A DNA stretch of 64,000 nucleotides, taken from Alphaproteobacteria bacterium (GTDB taxonomy: Bacteria > Pseudomonadota > Alphaproteobacteria > UBA8366 > Aestuariispiraceae). The translations under genes were made by a program, and so were the position numbers. Positions 53,860 through 62,846 of the stretch are shown here, in pieces. The stretch lies in the NCBI GenBank assembly GCA_024743195.1, contig JANSXE010000005.1:186001-250000 (forward strand), in the 5' to 3' direction. The notes beneath the pieces were generated by a model, which worked only from the letters and a program-made list of their open reading frames with translations, did not search any database and was not told the DNA's origin. Numbering within the stretch: the stretch's first letter is position 1; every line of letters begins with the position of its first letter.

Positions 53860-54702
53860 ATGGCGGCGGAAGACAAGGCGGACGGGCGGGACGAGGAGAC
53901 GCAGACGGCCGCCCCCTCGCCCGCCCCGCGCTCTCCCACGGCCGCGCGCCGGCTGATCCGCGAGGGGCTGTTCGACGGCCCGACCGGCGCGCTGGCGCCG
54001 GGGCAGGTGCAGGCGGCGCTGGCGGCGGTTCCGGCGGAGGCCGCTTTGGCCTTCGCCGCCTTCTGCCTGCGCAACCCGAAGGCGCTGCCGCTGCTCGCCA
54101 TGACGCTGCCGGGGGAGCGGCGCTGTCCCGCGCTCGGCGCCGACGTCGATCTGGCGCGCGATCTGCCCGCCTATCGGGTGATCGAAGACGGCGGGGTGGC
54201 GGGCGAGGTAGCGGACGCGGCCGATCTCTGGCGCGACGACCTGACCGGTTTTCTGATCGGGACGGGCCATGCGCTCGACGCGGCCTTCGCGGAGGCCGGG
54301 CTGGCGCTTCGCCATCGCAGCGAATCGCACCCGCCGCCGCTGTTCGAAACCAACGTGCCCATGGAGGCGGCAGGCCGCTTCTCCGGCCGGCTCTGGGTCG
54401 GCATGCGCCCGTTCTCGCCGTCGGACGCGGTGCGGGCGATCGAGATTTCCGGCCGCTATCCGATGGCGCACGGCGCGCCCGTGCATATGGGGGAGCCGTC
54501 GGCGATCGGGCTCGACCGGTTGACGACGCCGGACCTCAATCCGCCGTCGCGCGTCGCGGGCGGCGAGACGCCGTTGTTCTGGGCCTCGTCGCGCTCCGCG
54601 GAGCCGGCGCTGCTGGCCGCGGGGCTGGATTTCGCGCTGGTCAGCCCGCCCGGCAAGCTGCTGGTGACGGATCTGCAGACGGAACGGGCGCGCGGCTTCT
54701 GA
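53860..54702 (+). CDS. UPF0317/DUF1445 hydro-lyase family (D-glutamate cyclase type)
   Basis: A 280-residue protein matching UPF0317: REGLFDGPTGALAPGQVQA, FAAFCLRNPKALPLLAM, ADLWRDDLTGFLIGTGHAL, ETNVPMEAAGRFSG, VGMRPFSPSDAVRAIEIS and MAHGAPVHMGEP follow the family in order. Mammalian relatives in this family act as D-glutamate cyclases; bacterial members are often found with 5-oxoproline or lactam genes but are mostly uncharacterised. Here it follows the peptidase gene by five bases and is probably co-transcribed, without a metabolic partner in view. Confidence 0.85.
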   Translation: MAAEDKADGRDEETQTAAPSPAPRSPTAARRLIREGLFDGPTGALAPGQVQAALAAVPAEAALAFAAFCLRNPKALPLLAMTLPGERRCPALGADVDLARDLPAYRVIEDGGVAGEVADAADLWRDDLTGFLIGTGHALDAAFAEAGLALRHRSESHPPPLFETNVPMEAAGRFSGRLWVGMRPFSPSDAVRAIEISGRYPMAHGAPVHMGEPSAIGLDRLTTPDLNPPSRVAGGETPLFWASSRSAEPALLAAGLDFALVSPPGKLLVTDLQTERARGF

Positions 54703-54730
54703 CGCCGCGCGCCTGTCCGGATTGCGGGCG

Positions 54731-55555
54731 TCAGTGGGCCAGGACGACCGGAACGGTCATGTGCTTCAGAATGGACCGGGTGGTGCCGCCCAGCACCGTC
54801 TCGCGCAGCCGCGAATGGCCGTAGGCGCCCATCACGATCAGATCGAAGCCATTGTCGCTGACATGGTTCAGGATCGCATCCGCCGGATCGATGTCGGCGC
54901 CGAAATGCGCCGTCTCGACGTTGACGCCGTGCTCGGCCAGCCAGCGGGCGATGTCCGCGCCGGGCAGAACGCCCGATCCGCCGTCATCCACGGTCAGCAC
55001 GGTGACCGACTTGGCCTGCTGCAGCAGCGGCAGCGAATCCATCGCGGCGCGCGCCGCCTCCCGGGTGTTGGTCCAGGCGACCAGCACCTTCTCGCCGGTC
55101 GTCTTGGGCGCGCCGATAAAGGGCACGACCAGGATCGGCCGGCCGGCGATCATCACCAGATCGTCGGGCAGCGCCTCGATATGCGCCGGATCCTCGCCCG
55201 GCTTCGACTGGCCCAGCAGGATGAGGTCCGTGCAGCGCGCCGCCGCCGCCAGCGCGCGGGCGGGGTCGCCCTCGGCCTGCTGCCACTCGGCGCGATCGTC
55301 CCGTCCCGCCTTGCGGCAGGCCTCCTCGAAGCTCGCCTTCGCGGCGGCCAGCGCGCGGCGGACCTCGGCCGCGATGTTCTCATAGACTTCCGCCGGCACC
55401 TGCGCGCCGACGAAGCCCGGGACGGCCGGGTAGGTCTCAACCCCGCAGCCGATGACATGCGCGTCGTGGGCGTCCGCGAGCGCGAGCGCCATGTCGAGCG
55501 CGCGGCGGCTGCGCTCCGAATCATCATAGTGGACGAAAAGCCGCTTCAAACTCAT
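54731..55555 (-). CDS. Universal stress protein, tandem UspA domains
   Basis: A 274-residue protein with two Usp domains. The first (RLFVHYDDSERSRRALDMAL) has a degenerate nucleotide loop; the second ends with FDLIVMGAYGHSRLRETVLGG and TTRSILKHM, an intact ATP-binding motif. The start is ATG 55555 with GAGAG upstream. About 108 bp upstream is an FNR/FixK-type box correctly placed over a -10 sequence, so it should be induced when oxygen is low. Confidence 0.9.
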   Translation of the reverse strand: MSLKRLFVHYDDSERSRRALDMALALADAHDAHVIGCGVETYPAVPGFVGAQVPAEVYENIAAEVRRALAAAKASFEEACRKAGRDDRAEWQQAEGDPARALAAAARCTDLILLGQSKPGEDPAHIEALPDDLVMIAGRPILVVPFIGAPKTTGEKVLVAWTNTREAARAAMDSLPLLQQAKSVTVLTVDDGGSGVLPGADIARWLAEHGVNVETAHFGADIDPADAILNHVSDNGFDLIVMGAYGHSRLRETVLGGTTRSILKHMTVPVVLAH

Positions 55556-55635
55556 CCGCTCTCTCCTGCCTGTCGCGGGCGCTCGGTTGGGGGCGCGCGA
55601 TCCGGATCGCGTCGCGCGTCTGCGCCGGGGGGTCA

Positions 55636-55676
55636 ACTATAGGGGGCAGCAAATCCCCCTCCTTGACTTGGGTCAA
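55636..55676 (-). promoter_or_regulatory. FNR/FixK-type promoter of the tandem universal stress protein
   Basis: TTGACTTGGGTCAA (55663-55676) is TTGAC-N4-GTCAA. On the minus strand a -10-like TATAGT (55636-55641) has its centre 31 bp downstream of the box centre, which puts the box near -41, the class II position for FNR activators. The predicted start is near 55628, giving a leader of about 70 bases. Confidence 0.68.
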
Positions 55677-55763
55677 GCAAACTCGCCATCCGGCGCTGGC
55701 GCCGGACGGATCGGACTGCTAGGGAACGGTCCGCCAAAGCCATGGAGCGAGGACGGAGCGTCG

Positions 55764-56720
55764 ATGAAGGTGATCCTGATGAGCCGCGCCGACAGCGCGG
55801 CGACCTGGGCCGAGGAGCTGCGCCGCCAGGCGCCGGACTTGGATCTGCGCGTCTGGCCGGACGAGACGGAAGGCGTCGACCCGGCCGAGGCCGCCTACGT
55901 CATCGCGGCCAAACCGCCGCCGGGCGAGATCGCCAAACTGCCCAATCTGAAGGCGGTGCTGTCGCTCTGGGCCGGGGTCGACCACATCACCGGCGACCCG
56001 GACTACCCGCGCCACGCGCCGATCGTCCGAATGGTCGAGGAGGGTCTGACCCGCGGCATGCGGGAGTTCGTCCTGGCCCAGTGCCTGAACGCGCACCTCA
56101 AGACCTACGAGTTCGTCCAGCAGCAGCGCCAGCAGCTCTGGCGGCCGGAAATCCGCGGTCGGCACGGGACCGAGCCGCTGGTCTCGGACGCGCGGGTCGG
56201 GATCCTGGGGCTCGGCGTCCTGGGAAGCGATTGCGCGCGGGCGCTGACGGCCGTCGGCTTCCGGGTCGCCGGCTGGGCGCGCCGCGAGAAGCGGATCGAG
56301 GGCGTCGATTGCCGCTGCGGGCCGGACGGGCTGCAGGCGATGCTGGCGCAGACGGACATCCTGGTGAATCTGCTGCCCCGCACCCCGGAGACCGAGGACA
56401 TCCTGAACGCCGATCTGTTCGCCGCGCTGCCCGACGGCGCCTATCTGATCAACGTCGGCCGCGGCGAGCATCTGGTCGAGGAGGATCTTCTCCACGCGCT
56501 CGATACGGGCCGGCTCGCCGGCGCCGCGCTCGACGTCTTCCGGGAGGAGCCGTTGCCCGGCAAGCACCCTTTCTGGACCCATCCGAAGGTGACGGTGACG
56601 CCGCATGTGGCGAGCATCACGCGCGTGCGCACCGGCGTCGAGCGCCTTGTCGCCGCCATCGCCGCCTTCGAGCGCGGCGAGACCCCGCCCGGCGTCGTCG
56701 ATCCGTCCGCGGGGTACTGA
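55764..56720 (+). CDS. ghrA: Glyoxylate/hydroxypyruvate reductase, GhrA type
   Basis: A 318-residue D-2-hydroxyacid dehydrogenase. The NAD(P)-binding loop is VGILGLGVLGSDCARALTAV, preceded by the substrate loop LKAVLSLWAGVDHI of the GhrA subgroup; catalytic residues lie in LINVGRGEHL (Arg), the following acidic region, and HPFWTHPKVTVTPHVASIT (His, written here as two neighbouring blocks in the family). It reduces glyoxylate and hydroxypyruvate. ATG 55764 follows GGAGCG. It diverges from the oxygen-regulated stress gene, 208 bp between start codons. Confidence 0.87.
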   Translation: MKVILMSRADSAATWAEELRRQAPDLDLRVWPDETEGVDPAEAAYVIAAKPPPGEIAKLPNLKAVLSLWAGVDHITGDPDYPRHAPIVRMVEEGLTRGMREFVLAQCLNAHLKTYEFVQQQRQQLWRPEIRGRHGTEPLVSDARVGILGLGVLGSDCARALTAVGFRVAGWARREKRIEGVDCRCGPDGLQAMLAQTDILVNLLPRTPETEDILNADLFAALPDGAYLINVGRGEHLVEEDLLHALDTGRLAGAALDVFREEPLPGKHPFWTHPKVTVTPHVASITRVRTGVERLVAAIAAFERGETPPGVVDPSAGY

Positions 56721-56737
56721 GGAAAGGCGGCGCGCCG

Positions 56738-56980
56738 TCAGCCCAGCGGCACGTTCTCCTTCGGGTGATACCAGATCTTCTGATTGTGGATCTCGCCGAG
56801 GAGGTCCTTGATCTCGCGCAGCAGGGCCATATCCGCCTTGATGATGGCGCTGTCCTCGCTGTGGATCGTCGCTTCCTGGGCGTCGTGGATGCGCATCGCC
56901 AGATGACTGACCCGTTGGCGCAGGCAGTCCTCGATGATGTCGATCTCACGCGTGTTGAGCCGGAATTCCTTCTTGTACAT
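56738..56980 (-). CDS. Small conserved-looking protein of unknown function
   Basis: An 80-residue acidic-basic helical protein (MYKKEFRLNTREIDIIEDCL at the start, HNQKIWYHPKENVPLG at the end). I do not recognise the family; it is predicted to be nearly all helix with heptad-like spacing, perhaps a dimeric coiled coil, and has no signal peptide or membrane segment. The codon use fits the genome and its amino-acid composition is less Ala/Arg-biased than spurious frames, which is why I accept it. It lies alone, converging on ghrA with a 17-bp gap. Confidence 0.6.
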   Translation of the reverse strand: MYKKEFRLNTREIDIIEDCLRQRVSHLAMRIHDAQEATIHSEDSAIIKADMALLREIKDLLGEIHNQKIWYHPKENVPLG

Positions 56981-57084
56981 GACCGTCTCGCAATCCTTCG
57001 TCCGCTCATGACCGGAACCGGCGGGGGGGGGGAACGGGCAAGATAGCGCGTCCGGCCGCGAAGACAATCGTCCTGCGGCAAGCC

Positions 57085-57789
57085 TCAGCGCAGCGCCACG
57101 TTGGGGTTGTGCTCGATCTCGCGGATCAGCTTGCGGCGCATCGCCTCGGCGAAGTGGTCGAGCGTCGCCGCCGACATGACGAAGGCGCCGAAGCCGGTGA
57201 TCACATGCTCGCGATACCAGCCGTCGAGTTTCGTATCTTCATTCAGGATGGCGAGGCCGTTGATCGTGACGCCGAGCGCGTCCGCCATGGCGCGCGCCTG
57301 CGGCAGTTGGACGACGAATTCGCGCGCCGGCGTCTCGCGTCCGTCGCCGGACACGTCGATCACCTTGCGCGTTCCCTCGTAGCCGTTGCGCCCCATCCAG
57401 CGCGCCGCGAAAGCCACGCCCGAGCCGATGCCGGTGCCGCCGCTGACGCGGCGGGGGAAGCGCTCGACCGATGCTGCGAAGGCCTCCGCGTCGGCCGGGC
57501 CGCGCAGCGCCATCCAGGGGCCGGGGTCCTTCGGGATCGTCGGCTCCGCCCAGACGACCAGGGCGACCGCGATCGCGCCGATCGGTCCGCTGGCGATCGC
57601 GGCCTGCACCTCGGGATCGCGGAAGGCGGCGGCGATCCCGTCCATTTGCAGGCGAAACTCGCGATTGTCGATCGAGTAGGAGGCGTCGACCGCCAGCACG
57701 AGTTCGAGGTCCACGCGCTCCTGCGCCGCCGCCGGGCCGGCGGCGCACAGGGCGAGGCCCGCCATCAGGCCGATCAGCGCGCGCATCAT
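57085..57789 (-). CDS. DUF1194 exported von-Willebrand-factor-A-like protein
   Basis: A 234-residue protein with a signal peptide (about 1-23, cleavage after AAAQ) and the DUF1194 domain: [20 protein letters not shown] carries the DxSxS metal-ion site of VWA folds, [15 protein letters not shown] follows, and [15 protein letters not shown] is the third conserved block. The function is unknown; the fold suggests a metal-dependent adhesion or binding role in the periplasm. The start is one of two adjacent ATGs (57789 or 57786). The G-rich repeat at 57861-57933 lies upstream and could form part of its leader RNA. Confidence 0.85.
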   Translation of the reverse strand: MMRALIGLMAGLALCAAGPAAAQERVDLELVLAVDASYSIDNREFRLQMDGIAAAFRDPEVQAAIASGPIGAIAVALVVWAEPTIPKDPGPWMALRGPADAEAFAASVERFPRRVSGGTGIGSGVAFAARWMGRNGYEGTRKVIDVSGDGRETPAREFVVQLPQARAMADALGVTINGLAILNEDTKLDGWYREHVITGFGAFVMSAATLDHFAEAMRRKLIREIEHNPNVALR

Positions 57790-57860
57790 GCCTGAGGATA
57801 TGGCGCGGGCGGCCGGAGAGGGAAGGCCGCGCCGACCGGAGCGCGCCCCCGCCGGCCGCA

Positions 57861-57933
57861 CCCTTTCCCCCGGCCCCTTTCCCCCGGCCCCTTTCCCCCG
57901 GCCCCTTTCCCCCGGCCCCTTTTCCCCGGCCCC
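57861..57933. repeat. 14-bp tandem repeat with G-quadruplex potential before leuB
   Basis: Five copies of CCCCTTTCCCCCGG (the last with a shifted T/C) fill the gap between divergent DUF1194 and leuB. On the minus strand each unit is CCGGGGGAAAGGGG, giving about ten G-tracts of four or more with 2-3-base spacers, the pattern needed for stacked G-quadruplexes; the plus strand could form an i-motif. Confidence 0.8.
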
Positions 57934-58006
57934 GGGAGCCGGTAAAAGGCGGGCGATCCGTGTCTCAGGCGCTTGCGCGCCCGCCCTATCGAGAGGAGCT
58001 CCGTCC

Positions 58007-59119
58007 ATGGCGTCGAACAAGAACCTTCTGATGTTGCCCGGCGACGGGATCGGCCCCGAAGTCTGCGTCGAGGTGCGCAAGGTCCTCGACTGGATGGACA
58101 GGCGCCGGGCGGTCTCGTTCGACGTCAGCGAGGATCTGGTCGGCGGCGCGGCCTACGACGCGCACGGCGCGGCGATCAGCGACGCGACCATGGACAAGGC
58201 GATGGCGGCCGACGCCGTGCTGTTCGGGGCCGTCGGCGGGCCGCAATACGACAAACTCGGCTGGGACGTGCGGCCGGAGGCGGGTCTCCTGCGGCTGCGC
58301 AAGGAGATGGATCTGTTCGCCAATCTGCGGCCCGCCGTGACCTTCGACGCGCTGCTCGACGCCTCGACCCTGAAGCCGGAGGTGATCCGCGGCCTCGACA
58401 TCCTGATCGTGCGCGAGCTCACGGCCGGCGTCTATTTCGGCGAGCCGCGCGGCCTGCAGGAGTGGAACGGGGCGGAGCGCTGCATCGACACCCAGGCCTA
58501 CACCAAGGCGGAGATCGAGCGCGTCGCCGAGGTCGCTTTCGATCTGGCCCGCAAGCGCAACAGCAAGGTCACCTCGGTCGAGAAGGCCAACGTGATGAAG
58601 ACCGGCGTCTTCTGGCGCGAGACGGTGACCGCGCTGCATGCGGCGGGCGGCTATTCCGACATCGAACTGGGTCACATGTACGCCGACAACTGCGCTATGC
58701 AGCTTGTGCGCAACCCGAAGCAGTTCGACGTCATCGTCACCGACAATCTGTTCGGCGATCTGCTCTCCGACTGCGCGGCGATGCTGACGGGCTCGCTCGG
58801 CATGCTGCCGTCGGCCTCGCTCGGCGCAATCGACGAGACGGGGCGGCGCAAGGCGCTGTACGAGCCGGTGCACGGCTCCGCCCCCGACATCGCGGGCCAG
58901 GGCAAGGCGAACCCGCTCGCCATGCTGCTGAGCTTCGCCATGGCGCTGCGCTACAGCTTCGACCTGCAGGAGGACGCGGACCTGGTCGAGCAGGCGGTGC
59001 AGGACGTGCTGTCGGCCGGCAAGCGCACCGCCGACATCCTGGGCGCCGGCGAGACGCCGATCTCGACCGCTCAGATGGGCGACGCGGTCTGCGAGGCGCT
59101 CGACCGCCGCGCGGCCTGA
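58007..59119 (+). CDS. leuB: 3-isopropylmalate dehydrogenase
   Basis: A 370-residue NAD-dependent dehydrogenase of leucine biosynthesis: [12 protein letters not shown] at the start, [15 protein letters not shown] (substrate-binding arginines), [13 protein letters not shown] with the catalytic Lys, [15 protein letters not shown] (magnesium-binding Asp residues) and [20 protein letters not shown] (NAD-binding). ATG 58007 follows GAGAGGAG; the frame extends far upstream through the repeat but that part is not protein-like. leuC and leuD are not in view, so it is probably a separate unit or the end of an operon split by rearrangement. Confidence 0.93.
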   Translation: MASNKNLLMLPGDGIGPEVCVEVRKVLDWMDRRRAVSFDVSEDLVGGAAYDAHGAAISDATMDKAMAADAVLFGAVGGPQYDKLGWDVRPEAGLLRLRKEMDLFANLRPAVTFDALLDASTLKPEVIRGLDILIVRELTAGVYFGEPRGLQEWNGAERCIDTQAYTKAEIERVAEVAFDLARKRNSKVTSVEKANVMKTGVFWRETVTALHAAGGYSDIELGHMYADNCAMQLVRNPKQFDVIVTDNLFGDLLSDCAAMLTGSLGMLPSASLGAIDETGRRKALYEPVHGSAPDIAGQGKANPLAMLLSFAMALRYSFDLQEDADLVEQAVQDVLSAGKRTADILGAGETPISTAQMGDAVCEALDRRAA

Positions 59120-59124
59120 CCCGG

Positions 59125-59781
59125 GTGGACGGGCGCGGCGCGTCGAGCAGCCGAGGCCGCCTGGGGCTCGCCCTGGCGCTCAGCCTCGCCGCCGTCGTCG
59201 CCTGGTCGGCGATCGAGCCGACGGACCGGCTGATCTGGTGGATGGAGGCGGCGCCGGCGCTGATCGCCGCGCTGGTGATCGCGGCGTTCTGGCGGCGCTT
59301 TCCGCTCACCGACCTCTTGTTGGTCCTCGCCTGGGCGCATGCGGCGATCCTGCTGGTCGGCGCGCACTACACCTACTCCCTCGTTCCGCTCGGCGATTGG
59401 GGGCGCGAGGCCTTCGGCTTCGAGCGCAACCACTACGACCGGCTGGGCCATCTGGCGCAGGGCTTCGTGCCGGCGATCGCGGCGCGCGAGCTGCTGCTGC
59501 GGCTGACGCCGCTTCGGCGCGGCGGCTGGCTGGTCGCGATCGTCGCGCTGAGCTGTTTGGGGATCTCCGCCCTCTATGAGCTGATCGAATGGCTGGCGGC
59601 CGAACTGGTCGCCGACGGCGCGGTCGCCTTCCTGGCCGCACAGGGCGACGTGTGGGACGCGCAGAAGGACATGGCGTTCGCCGGGATCGGCGCGCTCGCG
59701 GCGCTCCTGCTGCTCGGCCGGCTGCACGACCGGCGCCTCGCCGCGCTCCCCGCCGCGCCGCGCGCGAACGGCGGCTCTTGA
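59125..59781 (+). CDS. DUF2238/YjdF-type inner-membrane protein
   Basis: A 218-residue membrane protein with about six hydrophobic segments. The conserved blocks NHYDRLGHLAQGFVPAIAAR and GDVWDAQKDMAFAGIGALAA match DUF2238 (YjdF) proteins, whose function is unknown. It begins with GTG 59125 six bases after the leuB stop, with no visible ribosome-binding site, so translation probably depends on leuB. Its C-terminal residues are basic. Confidence 0.82.
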   Translation: MDGRGASSSRGRLGLALALSLAAVVAWSAIEPTDRLIWWMEAAPALIAALVIAAFWRRFPLTDLLLVLAWAHAAILLVGAHYTYSLVPLGDWGREAFGFERNHYDRLGHLAQGFVPAIAARELLLRLTPLRRGGWLVAIVALSCLGISALYELIEWLAAELVADGAVAFLAAQGDVWDAQKDMAFAGIGALAALLLLGRLHDRRLAALPAAPRANGGS

Positions 59782-60154
59782 TTCTTCCAGGCGTTCTCCA
59801 TAGGGTTGCGCTCGACAAGCGGTCGCCGGACGTGGCGCGCCGCCCGTCTATGGAGAGCCTCGGACCATGCGCCAGATCGTCTCGCCGTCGCCGTCCTTGC
59901 GGACGCAGCCGACGCCGAAAACCGGGACGAAGACCACCGGGACCCGTTAGGGGCCTCCCGCGCATCCGACGCTTGCCGCTTCGTTGAGTTGAAGTCGAAG
60001 AGCCGGACCGGGAGGGATCCCGGCCCGCCGACGCCGGCCGCGGATTTCCAAACCCGTTCCAGATCGACGACAAGGGTTGAGCGAACCGCGCCGCCTCGGC
60101 GCATGAGCAGGACAGAGGGCGCGGGACGCGCCCCGGAAAGGACGAGTAAGGACA
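59782..60154. other. Intergenic region before asd
   Basis: About 373 bases without a supported gene; the open frames across it are out of keeping with proteins. A widely spaced 8-bp inverted repeat (59796-59803 and 59848-59855) is the only symmetry noted. The last 20 bases contain GGAAAGGA, the likely ribosome-binding site for asd. I see no other signal. Confidence 0.5.
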
Positions 60155-61171
60155 ATGGGCTATAAAGTCGCCGTCGTGGGCGCCACGGGCAATGTCGGGC
60201 GCGAGATGCTGAAGATCATGGCGGAGCGGGACTTCCCCGCCGACGAGGTCGTCGCGCTCGCCTCCTCCCGCTCGGTCGGGACCGAGATCAGCTATGGCGA
60301 CGACCGCACGCTGAAGGCGCAGAACCTCGCGACCTTCGATTTCTCGGGCGTCGATCTGGTGCTCTCGTCGCCCGGCGCGAAGGTGTCGGCGGAGTATTCG
60401 CCGAAGGCGGCGGCCGCCGGCGCGCTGGTGGTCGACAACACCTCGCACTGGCGGATGGACCCGGATTGCCCGCTCATCGTGCCGGAAGTGAACCGCGCCG
60501 CGCTGAAGGACTGCCGCAAGAAGGGCGTCATCGCGAACCCCAACTGCTCCACCATCCAGATGGTGACGGCGATGAAGCCGCTGCACGATCTGGCGGGGAT
60601 CACGCGCTGCGTCGCGGCGACCTATCAGTCGGTTTCCGGCGCGGGCCGCGAGGGGATGGACGAGCTGTTCAACCAGACCCGCGCGATCTACGTCAACGAC
60701 CCGGTCGAGAAGAGCAAGTTCACCAAGCAGATCGCCTTCAACGTCATCCCGCATATCGACGTCTTCATGGATGACGGCTCCACCAAGGAGGAGTGGAAGA
60801 TGGTGGTCGAGACGAAGAAGATCCTCGACCCCAAGATCAAGGTGCACGTCACCTGCGTGCGCGTGCCCGTCTTCATCGGCCATTCCGAGGCGGTCAATCT
60901 GGAGTTCGCGCGCGAGATCACGGCCGAGGCCGCGCGCGAGGCGCTGTCGAACGCGCCCGGCGTGGTCGTCTTCGACAAGCGCCAGGACGAAGGCTATGTG
61001 ACGCCCGAGGAATGCGCCGGCGAGGACGCGGTCTATGTCAGCCGCATCCGCGAGGACGCGACCGTCGAAAACGGGCTCAGCCTCTGGGTCGTCTCCGACA
61101 ATCTGCGCAAGGGCGCGGCGCTCAACAGCGTCCAGATCGCCGAATGCCTGATCGAGGACGGCTACGTGTGA
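60155..61171 (+). CDS. asd: Aspartate-semialdehyde dehydrogenase
   Basis: A 338-residue enzyme: VAVVGATGNVGREMLKIM binds NADP, SSPGAKVSAEYSPKAA follows, and the catalytic cysteine is C131 in IANPNCSTIQM; TYQSVSGAGREGMDEL supplies the conserved Gln loop, with the catalytic His in VFIGHSEAVN. It makes aspartate semialdehyde for lysine, diaminopimelate, threonine and methionine. The length and motifs are complete. Confidence 0.94.
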   Translation: MGYKVAVVGATGNVGREMLKIMAERDFPADEVVALASSRSVGTEISYGDDRTLKAQNLATFDFSGVDLVLSSPGAKVSAEYSPKAAAAGALVVDNTSHWRMDPDCPLIVPEVNRAALKDCRKKGVIANPNCSTIQMVTAMKPLHDLAGITRCVAATYQSVSGAGREGMDELFNQTRAIYVNDPVEKSKFTKQIAFNVIPHIDVFMDDGSTKEEWKMVVETKKILDPKIKVHVTCVRVPVFIGHSEAVNLEFAREITAEAAREALSNAPGVVVFDKRQDEGYVTPEECAGEDAVYVSRIREDATVENGLSLWVVSDNLRKGAALNSVQIAECLIEDGYV

Positions 61172-61245
61172 GGTCGCGCCTGAGGCGGCGTCGCGCCCTC
61201 CGTGCACCCTCGACCGCGCGAAGCGGCGCGGGTTAGACTGCGCGC

Positions 61246-62769
61246 ATGAGCGATCTCAGCGATGGGGCGCCCCCGGCGGCAAGGTCGGGGGCCGCGCCCG
61301 ATCCCGCCCGCCCGCGCCTCGCGGCGCGCGCCCGGCCCGTCGGCGCGGACGATTTGCGCCGCCGGATCGAGCGCGCGGTGCGTCTGCAAAGCGCCGGCCA
61401 GACGGAGGAGGCGCTCGACATCTATCGCCAGGTGCTGGCGCGCGATCCCTATGTGCCGGCCGCCTGGATCAATCTGGGCGTGCTGCTGCGCCGGTCGGGG
61501 CGGGCGTCCGCCGCGGTCGCCTGCCTCAAGCGCGGCGCGGCCTTGAAGCCCTACGACGCGTCCGCCTGGTCCAATCTGGGCAACGCGCTGCGCGCCGCCG
61601 GGCGGTACGAGGAGGCGGTGCGCGCCCATGGACGCGCGATCGACCTCAGCGGCGGCTCGGCCCAACTCCACTATAATCTGGCGCTGGCGCTGCGCGACGT
61701 CGGCCATCTGGAGAACGCGCTCTCCGCCTTCAAACGGGCGGAGATGCTGGGCTACACCAAGCCGGAGCTGACCTGGGACCGGGCGCTCACCCGGTTGCTG
61801 CAGGGCGATTTCGAGGCCGGGTTCGAGGACTACGAAGCCCGCTGGCGTTTGCCGGAAGCCGCGCGTCGGCAGATCGACGCGCCGATCTGGGACGGCGGCG
61901 CGCCGCCCGACGGCCCTTTGTTGATCTGGTCCGAGCAGGGTTTCGGCGACACCCTGCATTTCTGCCGATACCTGCCGATCCTGAAGGCGCGCGGGGTCGA
62001 GCGGTTGATCTTCGAGGTGCAGGGCCCGCTGGCCCGGCTGATCCAGCAGAGCCCCGCCTTCGCGGGGATCTCCGTCGCGCCGCGCGGCGCCCCGACGCCC
62101 GCCCCCGCCGCCCACGCCCCGCTGTTGAGCCTGCCGCGGCTCCTGGGAACGCGGCTCGAGTCGGCGCCCGCCGGCGTCCCCTATCTTTCCGCCCCGGCCG
62201 ACGCGCAGCGCCCGGCGACGCCGTCGGGCGCCTTGAATGTCGGCCTGTGCTGGGCGGGCAAGCCGAGCCACCGCAACGACCGCAACCGGTCGATCGGCGC
62301 GGCCGGCTTTATGGCGCTGTTCGACCTGCCCGGCGCCTGCTTCCACTCGCTGCAGAAGGGTCCCGGAGCGCGACAGATCGCCGAGCACGGGTTGGAGGCG
62401 TTGGTCGCCGACCTCGGCTCCAGCATGAAGGATTTCGCGGAAACGGCGGCGGCGGTCCAGGCGCTCGATCTAATCGTCACGGTCGACACCTCGGTCGCGC
62501 ATCTGGCGGGCGCGCTCGGCAAGCCGGTCTGGGTGCTGCTGCCCTACGCGCCGGATTGGCGCTGGATGCTGCATCGCGACGACAGCCCCTGGTATCCAAC
62601 CATGACGCTGTTCCGCCAGACCAGCCCCGGCGATTGGGACGAGGTGTTCCAGCGCGTGCGCGGCGCGCTGGCCGAGCGCATCGCGCAGAAGCTGCGCGGC
62701 GGATCGCAGACCGCGCCGGCGGCGGGGGCCGAACCGGAAGCGGAAGCGGACGCGGACGCCCCGGCTTGA
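61246..62769 (+). CDS. TPR protein with glycosyltransferase-9-like domain
   Basis: A 507-residue cytosolic protein. Residues about 38-175 are tetratricopeptide repeats (ALDIYRQVLARDPYVPAAWI and NLGNALRAAGRYEEAVRAHG are two of about four), followed by a C-terminal domain (about 190-480) like ADP-heptose:LPS transferases: LLIWSEQGFGDTLHFCRYLP and DLIVTVDTSVAHLAGALGKPVW are the conserved sugar-nucleotide blocks. Proteins with this layout modify flagellar or surface proteins or glycans in several proteobacteria; the target here is unknown. The last 25 residues are Ala/Glu-rich and likely disordered. Confidence 0.8.
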   Translation: MSDLSDGAPPAARSGAAPDPARPRLAARARPVGADDLRRRIERAVRLQSAGQTEEALDIYRQVLARDPYVPAAWINLGVLLRRSGRASAAVACLKRGAALKPYDASAWSNLGNALRAAGRYEEAVRAHGRAIDLSGGSAQLHYNLALALRDVGHLENALSAFKRAEMLGYTKPELTWDRALTRLLQGDFEAGFEDYEARWRLPEAARRQIDAPIWDGGAPPDGPLLIWSEQGFGDTLHFCRYLPILKARGVERLIFEVQGPLARLIQQSPAFAGISVAPRGAPTPAPAAHAPLLSLPRLLGTRLESAPAGVPYLSAPADAQRPATPSGALNVGLCWAGKPSHRNDRNRSIGAAGFMALFDLPGACFHSLQKGPGARQIAEHGLEALVADLGSSMKDFAETAAAVQALDLIVTVDTSVAHLAGALGKPVWVLLPYAPDWRWMLHRDDSPWYPTMTLFRQTSPGDWDEVFQRVRGALAERIAQKLRGGSQTAPAAGAEPEAEADADAPA

Positions 62770-62846
62770 TCTGCGTCATGCGCACGTCACGCCCGCTCGG
62801 CTAAGCTGCGCCGCACCCCTCCCCTCAGCGCATCGGCGCAATCCCC

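Noticed and set aside
59796-59855. 8-bp inverted repeat CTCCATAG/CTATGGAG before asd
   Set aside because: The 44-base spacing is too long for an operator, and no supporting feature is near.
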